DNA of 64,000 bases from Bacteroidia bacterium (GTDB lineage Bacteria; Bacteroidota; Bacteroidia; J057). Below, in pieces: positions 33,293-42,795 of this stretch. Position 1 is the stretch's first letter; each line of letters starts with the position of its first letter. Under the pieces are notes generated by a model. The model worked only from the letters and a program-made list of their open reading frames with translations. It ran no database searches and was not told where the DNA came from. The DNA lies in contig JAWPMV010000001.1 of assembly GCA_033391075.1 (NCBI GenBank), positions 4,154,001 through 4,218,000 on the forward strand, in the 5' to 3' direction. The translations under genes and the position numbers were made by a program.

Positions 33293-35959
33293 ATGCGAAA
33301 GCACCTATTCCTTTGGCTTTTACTTGCTGTGCTATCGACAAGCTATGCGCAGGATAGCCCCTGCGTGAGTGGTGAGTTGCTGGTTATGCTGGAGTCGACT
33401 GCTCCGGAAAAAGTCCTCGCCCGTCCCTTCCAGGGAGCAAATTCTCTGACCTACCCTCAAGTCAAAAAATGCATTTCCCCTGCCCTCTCTATTTTCCTTC
33501 TGAGCTTTGATCAGTCGGAGTTGGATGAAACAGAAGCCCTCTCGCAACTCAGGCAATGGGAAGGAGTCAGGTATGCTCAGCTAAATCACAAGCTCGAACA
33601 TAGAGCTTTGAATACGACCATACCAAATGATCCTAATTTTCTTGGTCAATGGCCTCTGGAAAATATCGGGCAGAACAATGGGACTGTAGATGCTGATATT
33701 GCGGCTACAGAAGCCTGGGATATTACCACCGGTGGATTGACGGTTCAGGGAGATACGATTGTTGTGGCAGTCATTGATCAGGGCATGGATTTGAATCATG
33801 AGGACCTAAACTTATGGAGGAATCATGCAGAAATCCCCGACAATGGGATAGATGATGATGGGAATGGGTTTACGGACGATTATTTGGGTTGGAATGCTAA
33901 TCAGGATAATGATGAAATCCCTCTGGATATACACGGTACACCCGTAGCAGGCATCATTGCTGCCCAGGGAGATAATGGAAAAGGAATTGCCGGAGTAAGT
34001 TGGAATACCCAGATCATGACGCTGGTAAATATTCTGGCGGTAGAGGCAGAGGTTGTTGAAGCTTATAGTTATGTATTGGAAATGCGGCGAAGATATAATC
34101 AAAGCGGAGGGGCAGAAGGGGCTTTTGTAGTGGCAACCAATTCCTCTTTTGGGGTTGATTTTGGGAATCCGGCCAATTTTCCCATTTGGTGTGCCATTTA
34201 TGATTCTTTGGGAGCACAGGGAGTAATCAATGTAGCAGCTACTACCAATGCAGCTCGGAATGTAGATGTGCAAAACGATATGCCCAGCGGATGCATCAGT
34301 GATTTCCTCATTACCGTAACCAATACCAATAATCAGGATGTCCTGAATACAGGAGCGGGTTTTGGAGCCAATAATGTCGATTTGGGAGCTCCGGGCACCC
34401 AGGTACCGAGTACTCGGGAGAATGATACTTATGGGAGCTACAGCGGAACTTCTTTCTCTACGCCTTATGTAAGTGGTACTGTGGCCCTGCTTTTCTCTGC
34501 TGCCTGCCCGGAAATTTTAACCCAATACAAACTCACACCAGAAAATATGGCCCTGGAATTTAAATCCTGGATTCTGGATGGGGTAGATCTTTTACCTTCT
34601 CTCAATGGAAAAACCCTATCGGGGGGAAGGTTGAATGCTTATAATAGCCTCTTACTTCAACAAGGAGATTGTAGCAATTTTAATTTGGATTGTCTGGCGC
34701 CCGATATGCTTGAAGTGAGTAATCTGACAGATGTTTCAGCCCTGCTTAGCTGGGCGAATATTGATTCTGCGGAGAATTATTCTTTTCGATATCGGGAAAG
34801 TAGTGCGAGTATCTGGACCGATAGCGTGCTCAGCGATACCTTTCTCCAACTTGACATACTGACCCCCTGCACCGATTATATTTTTCAGGTATCAGCCAAT
34901 TGTACTGACGATAGTTCCGGTTTTTTGGCTAGCCAGAGATTCCGAACCGAGGGTTGTTGCGAAGCGGCTCCAGGATTTGGCGTAACTGAGCTTGATTCTA
35001 CTGAGATTTCTCTGGTCTGGCAGAATGTTTTTGGTGCCAATGCCTATATTCTTCAGTTTAGAGAAGAAGGTCAACAAAGCTGGAATGAGGAAATAATCAA
35101 CGATACAAATTTTCTCCTGGGCAACTTAAATCCCTGCACGCTATATGAATTGAGGTTGGGAACAGATTGCGGGAATCCCGATACCAATTTCACCCAAATC
35201 CTTCAAATACAAAGTCCGGGCTGTGGATTTTGTCTCGATACAGAATACTGCACCTCTCGCGCCAATGTCACACAATTCGAATGGATAGAAGCGGTTAAGA
35301 TCGGCCCTATTCAAAATGTCTCTGGTTCAAATGGAGGTTATGCAGAATTTTCTGAGCCCTCCTACATACTGGCTGAAGATTCTACGTATGAAATCACCCT
35401 CGAACATGGATTTGTAGGATTGGCTGGCAGACAACATTGGCGAATTTGGATTGATGCAAATCAAGATGGACAATTTGCAAGTAATGATAGTGAATTATTC
35501 TTTGCCACGGATTTGCCGATTGATGGAGAATTTAGCGATAGCCTGAAAACTCCAGCAGCCATTCTCAGTGGAAATACCCGTATGCGAATCAGCATGAAAT
35601 TTGAAGGCACATTGAATCCTGAACTTCCTCCCAGTGAATGCGAGACCTTTGAATTTGGAGAGGTAGAGGATTATTGTATCCAAATTTTACCTAAAGGAAG
35701 TGTCAGCCGAACTCCCCTATTTAATCCCCCTTTCCTAAAAGTTTATCCAAACCCTTTCCAAAATCAATTAGTTATAGAAAGTGAGGAGGCGGTTCTGGAC
35801 TGGCAACTATTTGATGTTCAGGGACGATTAGTAAGAGAGGAAGGTAATTTAAGGAACTACGAACGTTTGTTGAATTTAGGAGATCTCCCAAGCGGCATAT
35901 ACTATCTGAAAATACACACAGAAAACGGCACAAGCAGTAAGAAAATACTCAAGTATTGA
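33293..35959 (+). CDS. Secreted subtilisin-like serine protease with FN3, GEVED and T9SS domains
   Basis: 888 residues from the ATG at 33293 (MRKHLFLWLLLAVLS, signal ending SYAQ). Peptidase S8 domain ~110-455: catalytic Asp in VAVIDQGMD, His in DIHGTPVAGI and Ser in GTSFSTPYVSG. It is followed by two FN3-like domains (~480-645), a GEVED domain (~680-800; WRIWIDANQDGQF and FEFGEVEDYCI) and a type A T9SS sorting domain (~815-888; VYPNPFQNQLVIES to SSKKILKY). A surface or released protease, probably used for nutrient breakdown. Confidence 0.92.
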   Translation: MRKHLFLWLLLAVLSTSYAQDSPCVSGELLVMLESTAPEKVLARPFQGANSLTYPQVKKCISPALSIFLLSFDQSELDETEALSQLRQWEGVRYAQLNHKLEHRALNTTIPNDPNFLGQWPLENIGQNNGTVDADIAATEAWDITTGGLTVQGDTIVVAVIDQGMDLNHEDLNLWRNHAEIPDNGIDDDGNGFTDDYLGWNANQDNDEIPLDIHGTPVAGIIAAQGDNGKGIAGVSWNTQIMTLVNILAVEAEVVEAYSYVLEMRRRYNQSGGAEGAFVVATNSSFGVDFGNPANFPIWCAIYDSLGAQGVINVAATTNAARNVDVQNDMPSGCISDFLITVTNTNNQDVLNTGAGFGANNVDLGAPGTQVPSTRENDTYGSYSGTSFSTPYVSGTVALLFSAACPEILTQYKLTPENMALEFKSWILDGVDLLPSLNGKTLSGGRLNAYNSLLLQQGDCSNFNLDCLAPDMLEVSNLTDVSALLSWANIDSAENYSFRYRESSASIWTDSVLSDTFLQLDILTPCTDYIFQVSANCTDDSSGFLASQRFRTEGCCEAAPGFGVTELDSTEISLVWQNVFGANAYILQFREEGQQSWNEEIINDTNFLLGNLNPCTLYELRLGTDCGNPDTNFTQILQIQSPGCGFCLDTEYCTSRANVTQFEWIEAVKIGPIQNVSGSNGGYAEFSEPSYILAEDSTYEITLEHGFVGLAGRQHWRIWIDANQDGQFASNDSELFFATDLPIDGEFSDSLKTPAAILSGNTRMRISMKFEGTLNPELPPSECETFEFGEVEDYCIQILPKGSVSRTPLFNPPFLKVYPNPFQNQLVIESEEAVLDWQLFDVQGRLVREEGNLRNYERLLNLGDLPSGIYYLKIHTENGTSSKKILKY

Positions 35960-36010
35960 GTTACATCCTTGTCTCGATTACTCTAAGCAACACCTCTAAG
36001 CTAAACTGCG

Positions 36011-37069
36011 ATGAAATCTATTTGGTCAACGTCATGTGCATTCATTCTCTTTTTTCTACTACTGCATTCATCTTCTTTCAGTCAAATTCAAACTACCTTA
36101 TCTCTAGGAGATCGAGAATCTGGCGATGATCTAACCAGCCTTTGTGAGCGACCTATTTCTTTTTGTCTGAAGGCCAATTGGGGCAGCAACATTGAAATGG
36201 AAATTAAAGGTCCTCCCGTTAAGATTCTGAGTGTAAATGCAAAAGTTTCTCAAGGAAGAAAAACCATCTGGGAATCGGAAGGATTTGAAATTGATAGTCT
36301 TTTCTTTCAAAACGATCGTCATTACTATCGTGTCATGGCTGATCTCACCAAAAGTAAATTTGTAGGAAGAGCATTTCTGGAAATCCGAATAGATTATTTG
36401 GACCAAAGTGATGGAAATCAGGAAATCCAAACGGCTATCCGTAAATATGCTGTTTGTATAAATTGGGAAATAGGAACCATAGAAGATTGTCAGAAAGTAT
36501 GTAATTGCTCTGAAGATTGGAAAATAGGCATCATGGCAGGAACTATTTGGGGACTATATGGAGGCGGACCTGATATCTTTCAAGACAATACTTTCAGACC
36601 CAATATCAGAGACAAATTTATCGGGGCAAGTTATAGTTCTCCCGGATATCGATATAGCTATTCAGCAGAAATTGGCCTTCAATCCAATGATTTTGTCTGG
36701 CAGGAAGTTATTTACTTTGTCAATCAACCCGTAATCGTTGCTACAGATACAATCTCTCGTCTTCAACTCTTCGTAACCCCCGGCCTTTGGCGAGCTCACT
36801 TAAGGGGGCTAAAAAGTATTGCTTTAGGCAACAGCTATTATTATCTTATAAATGCTAAGGTAGATGGTGAAAATGCCGCCAACCTCGGTGAGATCAAAGA
36901 CCAGCGATTCAAACGTTTCCAGCCCGAATTTTTCTGGGAATTTCGCTATGGTCATCCCCTCGAAGGTCTAAGTGTAAGTGCACGTGTGAGCATTCGAAGG
37001 GGAGGAATTCAAGGTGTCACGGATAACTGGCATCCCTTTGGCAGGCTATATTTAAATTATGGATTTTGA
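36011..37069 (+). CDS. Exported protein of unknown function
   Basis: 352 residues with an N-terminal signal peptide (ending SFSQ). An N-terminal Ig-like beta region (~30-155) is followed by Cys-rich QKVCNCSEDW and a C-terminal beta-rich part (~175-352) that ends in LYLNYGF, suggesting an outer-membrane strand pattern. I do not recognise a family. It sits 51 bp after the subtilase and 81 bp before the TPR-CHAT gene, all in the same direction. Confidence 0.6.
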   Translation: MKSIWSTSCAFILFFLLLHSSSFSQIQTTLSLGDRESGDDLTSLCERPISFCLKANWGSNIEMEIKGPPVKILSVNAKVSQGRKTIWESEGFEIDSLFFQNDRHYYRVMADLTKSKFVGRAFLEIRIDYLDQSDGNQEIQTAIRKYAVCINWEIGTIEDCQKVCNCSEDWKIGIMAGTIWGLYGGGPDIFQDNTFRPNIRDKFIGASYSSPGYRYSYSAEIGLQSNDFVWQEVIYFVNQPVIVATDTISRLQLFVTPGLWRAHLRGLKSIALGNSYYYLINAKVDGENAANLGEIKDQRFKRFQPEFFWEFRYGHPLEGLSVSARVSIRRGGIQGVTDNWHPFGRLYLNYGF

Positions 37070-37150
37070 GTTATTACGAATAATTGCTCAAAATCAGAAT
37101 ATTAGCTAGCCTAAAGCCAACACAGCCTTTGGCCAATACGTATTTATAGC

Positions 37151-40039
37151 ATGATCCACGCCTTCAAATATTTAGGTCTGGCTATTGTATTCTTTTCCTT
37201 ACTCAGTGGTAAATCTCTGGCGCAGGATCAGTCTGACGATAGTTATCAAGCTGATGAGCTTGCAAAACAACAATTTGAGCTTGCCCTGACAAATCTTAAC
37301 CAGGATCGTAATGATACTGCGATTATACTTTTCGAGGAAGCACTCTCGCATTATAATGATGCGGAAAATAGTGAAGGGGTTTATACCAGTGGTATCTATC
37401 TGGCCATCGCACTCAAGAAAGCAGGACGACTGGAAGACTTCCTCGCCCATAGCCATATCTTTCGTTCTCATTTGGTGGATTCAGACTCTCTTAGTGCGCA
37501 GCTTAAACTCTCTCTGGGAGCATCTTTTTTCAAAAAAGGCGACTATCAGGAAGCCCTGGACAATCTAGAATCTGCCCAGGATCGCGTGGAGAACATGAAT
37601 AACAATGATTTGCTCCACTACCGTATCCTTGAAAACAAAGCCCGGATTTATAGAAAAATAGAGGATGCTGGGGGAGAATTGAAAACCCATGAGGAAATCG
37701 AGAAACTCCTAGGAACCCATGAAGTATTTCTTCTGGAAGAAGATCTGCTTGAATTATCTATATATAAATGGGCAGCCCTTGTTCGGGCAAAAAAAACAAA
37801 AGAAGCTGAGAATTATCATTTAAGGTCCGAAAAAATATACCGGGCCTATGAAGACAGCTTTAGCCCGGATCGGAAGGAATTTGCGTTGAGAGAAATGGGG
37901 CATACGGCTTATGAGATGGGAAAACACCAAACAGCAAAGAACTATCTCAATGAATACCTCAACCTGGCTTCAAAGCAGGAAACAGAAATTGATGAAGCGA
38001 AGTATTTATTAGTTCAGATCGCTTTTCGTTCAGGCGAAGAGACCTCTGCACAAAAGTTACTTACAGCACTATTGGCAAAAGGAAAAGAGCTAAGCCTAAG
38101 TAAAGACAAAATTGCAGAGCTCCATTTTATAGCAGGTGAATTGAAAAAAGCAGAGGGATTGTATGAAGAAGCCATCCGTCAGTATCAGGAGGTTTTCAAA
38201 ATTTGGAAACCGGATCAAAGAAGCCTTTCCATTCACCAAATCCCTGAAGTAGAAAATCTTCCGGCTAAAGTCCTCAATCATCGTGTTCTCTGGTCCTATG
38301 CTGAAACACTCAATGATATGGGATTGATTGATGAAAAAGCCTCAAAGGCATTATTCGAATCCTCTCTTGCTGCTTATCAAAAAGCCATGGAATTCGGAGA
38401 AAAATTGAGAAATGATGTCCTGTTTGAAGAAGAAGAAATCATCCCTTTAGCCCAGGTCAGACAAAAATATGAAGAGGCAATACAACTGGCAGTACATCTG
38501 GGACGCATCAATAAAGATGATCGTTTTATAGGTATAGCTTTTCAATTTCAACAAGCCGCAAAAGCAGAAGAAAGAAGAGAAGTTTTTTTCCAGTATTACC
38601 GCAATCAGGGCGTCCCTTGGGATTCGAAGGAGGAAAGCAGAAGAAAAATCTTTATTCAACGCCTCAAGGATTTTGAGAAAGAAATTGCAGAAATCCCTTT
38701 CAAAGAAGAGCGCGAAGTTTTGCAATCTATCCGAGACAATGTTGAGGATGAATATGGACGTTTCCGCCAGTCTTTACGCTATGGAGATGCTGCCTATTTT
38801 AAACTCAAGGAACAAAGCGCTCAGAGCTCCATCGCTGAGCTTAGGGCACAATTGGGCAATTATGAATTGCTGCTTTGTATGTTCCAGGGGAAAGAGAAAC
38901 TCTACCTCTTCGAACTGAGAAAAGAAATCATAGACCTTCGCATTGTTGAACTCAGCGAAGAAGGGAATAAACCTTATCTGGACTTTATAGCTATGGTTCA
39001 GGATAAATATTCTTCAGCTCATGGTTTTGGTGAACGAGCCTATTCTTTTTACCAGGAATTACTGGAGAAACCATTGACTGACAGTACTTCATCTATTGTT
39101 CTGGTTCCTGACGGTTTGTTTCATTTTTTCCCATTTGAAGTTTTGCTAAGCGAAAAAAGCGAATCTATTGATTTTAAAGACCAGCCCTATTTAATCCGAA
39201 AATATCCGATCCGCTATCTTCTCCATAGTACTGATATCCTGCCCACCAAAGAATATTTTTATCGGGATTATCAGCATAAGTATGCCATGTTTATGCCCAG
39301 ACCTAAAGAGGGTAAGAGCCTGAGTTTTATTGATTCCCTCCAACTAAATGATGAGGAAAGAACCAATATTTCCAATAGCGATTTTCCGCTGCTCGATAAA
39401 CAGGAGAAGTACATGGAAAAAAGACGCAAACAAATGGGTGCAGAAATCTTTGCGGGTTGGAGAGCTAGCGAAAGAAGCTTCAGAGGCTATGGGGAAGATT
39501 ACCACAGCGTTGAAATGGCAGGCTATGTGGTGAGCTCAGATTACCAGCCCTTATACTCAGGCCTTCAATTTAGTCCGCAGGATGATGGAGGGCATTTCCT
39601 GGCCGTTCATGAGATTCTTGGCAATGATTTGAATAATGATCTCCTGATCCTGCCCAATCATGCTGCAGTAGGAAGTCTCCAGAATGGACAAGGTTTTCGA
39701 AGCCTTGTATATGCATTAGAAATCTCCAAGGTGCAAAATCTCATTATCAGCCAATGGATGATGGAGGAAAACGGAAATCAAATCATACTCGAAGATTTGA
39801 TCAAAAGACTTTATGTCGGAACCGGTAAAGCACGTGCCCTTCAGGAAGCCAAATTGAACTACTTGAAAACAGAGGAAGAAACCCATCCTTATTATTGGTC
39901 AGGCCTCGTTTTATATGGAGATAATATAGAACTGGAAGGGGAAGAAAGACCCTGGTGGAGCTATGGTGCTTTGATATTTGCCCTCTTTATGCTCCTCCTG
40001 ATAATCTTCGGTTTTAGGCGAAAAAGAAGACGGAGATAG
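37151..40039 (+). CDS. Periplasmic TPR protein with inactive-looking CHAT domain and C-terminal anchor
   Basis: 962 residues. A signal peptide (1-25, ending LAQ) precedes TPR-type helices (~30-420), a coiled-coil linker (~430-560), a CHAT domain (~575-925) and a membrane helix (~933-952) with a basic tail KRRRR. The domain therefore lies outside the cytoplasm. CHAT framework is clear (VPDGLFHFFPFEVLL, YLIRKYPIRYLLHS, SQWMMEENGNQ, YYWSGLVLYGD), but the catalytic sites are altered: where the family has H-x-A-x-H there is EMAGYV, and where it has LSAC there is LPNHAAVG. It is probably a non-proteolytic scaffold. ExbB and ExbD genes follow. Confidence 0.78.
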   Translation: MIHAFKYLGLAIVFFSLLSGKSLAQDQSDDSYQADELAKQQFELALTNLNQDRNDTAIILFEEALSHYNDAENSEGVYTSGIYLAIALKKAGRLEDFLAHSHIFRSHLVDSDSLSAQLKLSLGASFFKKGDYQEALDNLESAQDRVENMNNNDLLHYRILENKARIYRKIEDAGGELKTHEEIEKLLGTHEVFLLEEDLLELSIYKWAALVRAKKTKEAENYHLRSEKIYRAYEDSFSPDRKEFALREMGHTAYEMGKHQTAKNYLNEYLNLASKQETEIDEAKYLLVQIAFRSGEETSAQKLLTALLAKGKELSLSKDKIAELHFIAGELKKAEGLYEEAIRQYQEVFKIWKPDQRSLSIHQIPEVENLPAKVLNHRVLWSYAETLNDMGLIDEKASKALFESSLAAYQKAMEFGEKLRNDVLFEEEEIIPLAQVRQKYEEAIQLAVHLGRINKDDRFIGIAFQFQQAAKAEERREVFFQYYRNQGVPWDSKEESRRKIFIQRLKDFEKEIAEIPFKEEREVLQSIRDNVEDEYGRFRQSLRYGDAAYFKLKEQSAQSSIAELRAQLGNYELLLCMFQGKEKLYLFELRKEIIDLRIVELSEEGNKPYLDFIAMVQDKYSSAHGFGERAYSFYQELLEKPLTDSTSSIVLVPDGLFHFFPFEVLLSEKSESIDFKDQPYLIRKYPIRYLLHSTDILPTKEYFYRDYQHKYAMFMPRPKEGKSLSFIDSLQLNDEERTNISNSDFPLLDKQEKYMEKRRKQMGAEIFAGWRASERSFRGYGEDYHSVEMAGYVVSSDYQPLYSGLQFSPQDDGGHFLAVHEILGNDLNNDLLILPNHAAVGSLQNGQGFRSLVYALEISKVQNLIISQWMMEENGNQIILEDLIKRLYVGTGKARALQEAKLNYLKTEEETHPYYWSGLVLYGDNIELEGEERPWWSYGALIFALFMLLLIIFGFRRKRRRR

Positions 40040-40227
40040 TTCAGTACAGAAAAAATCCATAGGCTTTGTGCAACACTCAGCAATCCTCTTTGTCATTAAT
40101 GCAGTTTGGAAATGTGGAGAATATTCGAGAAAAGCCAATAAATCTCTCGCAAAAAAGTATCAGGTTTTGAATAAACCCCTGAAAATTCCGTAATTCCGAC
40201 CTAAAATACGATCCAAAATATTCATTT

Positions 40228-40914
40228 ATGCTGTACCTACTTCAAACCCCCGCTGTCGCAGACTCTACGGGACTGGCAACTGAAGCTGCTGCGAGTAAAT
40301 CTCTTTGGGAAGTCCTATATGCGGGTGGCTGGCCAATGATCCCCCTGGTTATCCTTTTAGCACTGGCAATTTTCATCTACATTGAAAGATGGCGGACGAT
40401 CAGTCAGGCCGATGGTGATTCTAATGAGATTATGCAAAGAGTACGGGATTATGTACTGAATGGCAATATAGAAGGAGCGAAAGCCCTCTGCGATACACAA
40501 GGATCTCCTTTTGCACGAATGATCCGAAAAGGATTGGGACGTTTGGGTTCTCCCCTGAAAGATATCCAGGCATCTATTGAAAATGTAGGGGAACTGGAAG
40601 TTTATAGAATGGAACGAAGACTTTCTATTCTGGCTACTATCGCAGGTGCTGCTCCCATGATTGGTTTCTTTGGAACCGTACTGGGGATGATTAAGGCTTT
40701 CAACGCCATTGTTACTGCTGGTGGTCAAACAGATGCTATTCAGTTGGCAGACGGTATTTCCGAAGCCCTGGTAACTACGGCCTCTGGATTGGTAGTAGGT
40801 ATCATTGCTTATCTGGCTTACAATTCTCTGGTAGCCATGAAAGACAAGGTAGTTTACAAACTGGAATTGACCTCTGCTGGATTCGTTGACCTCTTGCAAG
40901 AGCCTGCCGGATAA
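40228..40914 (+). CDS. exbB: ExbB/TolQ/MotA-family proton-channel subunit
   Basis: 228 residues. Three hydrophobic segments (~33-52, ~128-150, ~178-198). The family core LSILATIAGAAPMIGFFGTVLGMIKAF (read over ~130-157) and DGISEALVTTASGLVVGIIAYLAYN are present. With ExbD it forms an inner-membrane, proton-driven motor that energises a partner in the envelope. The gene precedes exbD by 41 bp. No TonB is next to it. Confidence 0.92.
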   Translation: MLYLLQTPAVADSTGLATEAAASKSLWEVLYAGGWPMIPLVILLALAIFIYIERWRTISQADGDSNEIMQRVRDYVLNGNIEGAKALCDTQGSPFARMIRKGLGRLGSPLKDIQASIENVGELEVYRMERRLSILATIAGAAPMIGFFGTVLGMIKAFNAIVTAGGQTDAIQLADGISEALVTTASGLVVGIIAYLAYNSLVAMKDKVVYKLELTSAGFVDLLQEPAG

Positions 40915-40955
40915 AGGCAACATCTTTCTTTTTCACCTTAAAAAGACCTTAATCC

Positions 40956-41363
40956 ATGGCACTCAGATCAAGAAATAAACCGTCCCCGGAATTTAACTCC
41001 GCCTCTATATCGGACATCGTGTTCCTCTTGCTGATCTATTTCATGCTGGCTTCAACTTTTGTTACCCAGTCATCGATCCGCATCCAATTGCCAAGTAGTA
41101 CATCCGATCGTCCTGCCTCTGGTGGACATAATATTACTGTTGGACAAGGCGGACAAATTGCCTTTGATAACCAAATCGTGCAGGAGAAAGAGGATCTCAG
41201 ACCTTTCCTCGAAGGTTTCCTGAATGATGAAAACAAACAAAATGATATCGTAAACCTGCGCATCGACAAGGAGGTAACCTTCCAGGAAGCTGCAGGAGTA
41301 ATGGGAATCATTTCTGAATACGAGAACGCTAAGCTGGTGATCCTTACTGAAAGGGAAAACTAG
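40956..41363 (+). CDS. exbD: ExbD/TolR-family motor subunit
   Basis: 135 residues. One membrane helix (~20-40) holds the proton-carrying Asp in ISDIVFLLLIYFML. The rest is the periplasmic ExbD domain (VNLRIDKEVTFQEAAGVM). Only one exbD is present, whereas many Bacteroidota have two or three. It ends with a terminator 18 bp downstream of the stop, so exbBD may be a closed unit. Confidence 0.92.
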   Translation: MALRSRNKPSPEFNSASISDIVFLLLIYFMLASTFVTQSSIRIQLPSSTSDRPASGGHNITVGQGGQIAFDNQIVQEKEDLRPFLEGFLNDENKQNDIVNLRIDKEVTFQEAAGVMGIISEYENAKLVILTEREN

Positions 41364-41380
41364 CGAATACATATAAAGAG

Positions 41381-41415
41381 AAAAGGGCGGGTCTTTTACA
41401 GGCCTGCCCTTTTTT
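41381..41415 (+). terminator. Intrinsic terminator of exbBD
   Basis: AAAAGGGCGGG (41381-41391) pairs with CCTGCCCTTTT (41403-41413) with one G.U pair, followed by more Ts. Confidence 0.85.
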
Positions 41416-41523
41416 GTTACAATATGTTAGACTTTTGTGAGGAATAAGGAAGTTGAACTTCTGAACTTGCTTACCTAACAACAATCCGGGCCTTTCCCGG
41501 CAAACACTTAAGCCAAAAATGAA

Positions 41524-42402
41524 ATGAAGTATCTCAGCATTTTTTTCGGCCTTTTACTAGCCTTCTCATTAGTAGCCTGCGGACAATCTGAAAAGATGTC
41601 CAAGTCCAAAGGGGAAATGAAGGCGATGGAGATGAAAGACAAGGATAAAATGTCGATGACAAAAGACGAAATGGAGTCTATTGAAATGAAAAAGATGGAT
41701 AAAATGGAGATGAAAGGATTTGCTGTGCTTGAACTCTTTACTTCAGAAGGTTGCAGTAGCTGTCCTCCTGCAGATCGACTTCTGAGTGATGTAATCACAG
41801 ATGCCGAAGAGAAAGGTCTTCAGGTCTATGCACTTTCTTTTCATGTCGATTACTGGAATCGTCTGGGATGGAAGGATCCCTATAGTTCTGCTGTTTTTTC
41901 TGAAAGGCAACGCAATTATGCCCGCACCCTTCAGAGCAATGTATATACCCCGCAATTGGTCGTAAATGGAAAGGATGAATTTGTAGGATCCAATCGTACC
42001 AAAGCTGCTATGTCTATCAAAAAAGCCCTCGATGCACCCGTAAAAAATCTGAGCATTGATTTTGAATCAAAACTTATGGGAGATCAACTTTCATTCACTT
42101 ATAAGAGTGGGGACAAAATGGAAGGCAAAGTGCTGAATGTGGCTTTGGTTGAGTCTGATCTTTCCCAGAACGTAAGTCGGGGAGAAAACAGAGGCAGATT
42201 ACTCAAACATGACAATGTGGTCAGGGCTTTTGAAAGCCTGGAATTGGATGCATTGATGGGAAGAGGAAGTTTACAACTACCTGAAGATTTCAATCTAGCG
42301 AAGGCCAAACTGATTGTCTATGCCCAGGACAAATTGACGCGAGAAGTCGTTCTGGCTCAGGCAATCGAGCTGTCGGAGAAAGCCGCAATGATGGAAAAGT
42401 AG
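41524..42402 (+). CDS. DUF1223 thioredoxin-fold lipoprotein with Met/Lys-rich linker
   Basis: 292 residues. Lipoprotein signal (lipobox LVAC, Cys ~20). Residues ~25-66 form an unusual Met-, Lys- and Glu-rich segment with about a dozen Met (MKAMEMKDKDKMSM, MESIEMKKMDKMEMK). The DUF1223 domain follows: FAVLELFTSEGCSSCPPAD contains a CxxC-type redox motif, then FHVDYWNRLGWKDP and TPQLVVNGKDEFVGS. The family is thioredoxin-like and of uncertain role. The linker may bind copper; this is inference. Followed by a terminator. Confidence 0.85.
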   Translation: MKYLSIFFGLLLAFSLVACGQSEKMSKSKGEMKAMEMKDKDKMSMTKDEMESIEMKKMDKMEMKGFAVLELFTSEGCSSCPPADRLLSDVITDAEEKGLQVYALSFHVDYWNRLGWKDPYSSAVFSERQRNYARTLQSNVYTPQLVVNGKDEFVGSNRTKAAMSIKKALDAPVKNLSIDFESKLMGDQLSFTYKSGDKMEGKVLNVALVESDLSQNVSRGENRGRLLKHDNVVRAFESLELDALMGRGSLQLPEDFNLAKAKLIVYAQDKLTREVVLAQAIELSEKAAMMEK

Positions 42403-42795
42403 GCCTTCCTATACCGAACCCAAACAGATAGGAGCAAACGAATCCTTTCCAGTCATCCCGCATTTATCTTGAGTAAGGGATAAATTGCGGGATATTTCTT
42501 TGTTAGGTTTTGAGATTATTACCCCACCGGAAAGCTTATTATATACTTTCAGGAAAAAAACTTAAGCGTAAAAATTCTCAGAGGCAGTTGTAAGATATAA
42601 GATTTTTCCTCTCCAATTTATTTGGCAATACGCTTTGAAAGAGGGGAAAAAACCAGAAATAGGGAAATTATCATGATTTGTTCAAAACGAGTAAGTAAAA
42701 TAGTAGGCTCAAATCCAATGTAAGCGAATAGGAATATTTCGTTTAAATGAAACACTCGTATAATTTAGTTTGCCTTTTCATTACCTAAGTTATAC
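42403..42795. other. 393-bp intergenic region with terminator and inverted repeat
   Basis: It holds a terminator-like hairpin (42455-42493) and an 11-bp inverted repeat, TTTTTCCTCTC (42603-42613) with GAGGGGAAAAA (42641-42651; one G.U), 145 bp before the hybrid kinase gene. The second has no T-run after it and may be a regulatory site. No clear -33/-7 pair found. Confidence 0.5.
42455..42493 (+). terminator. Terminator downstream of the DUF1223 gene
   Basis: ATCCCGCATTTATC (42455-42468) pairs with GATAAATTGCGGGAT (42479-42493) with one extra T, followed by ATTTCTTTG. Confidence 0.7.

Noticed and set aside
33293-35959. Inactive subtilase
   Set aside because: Asp, His and Ser are all present in good motif context.
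42603-42651. Terminator before the hybrid kinase gene
   Set aside because: The stem is not followed by a T-run on either strand; kept only as an inverted repeat.
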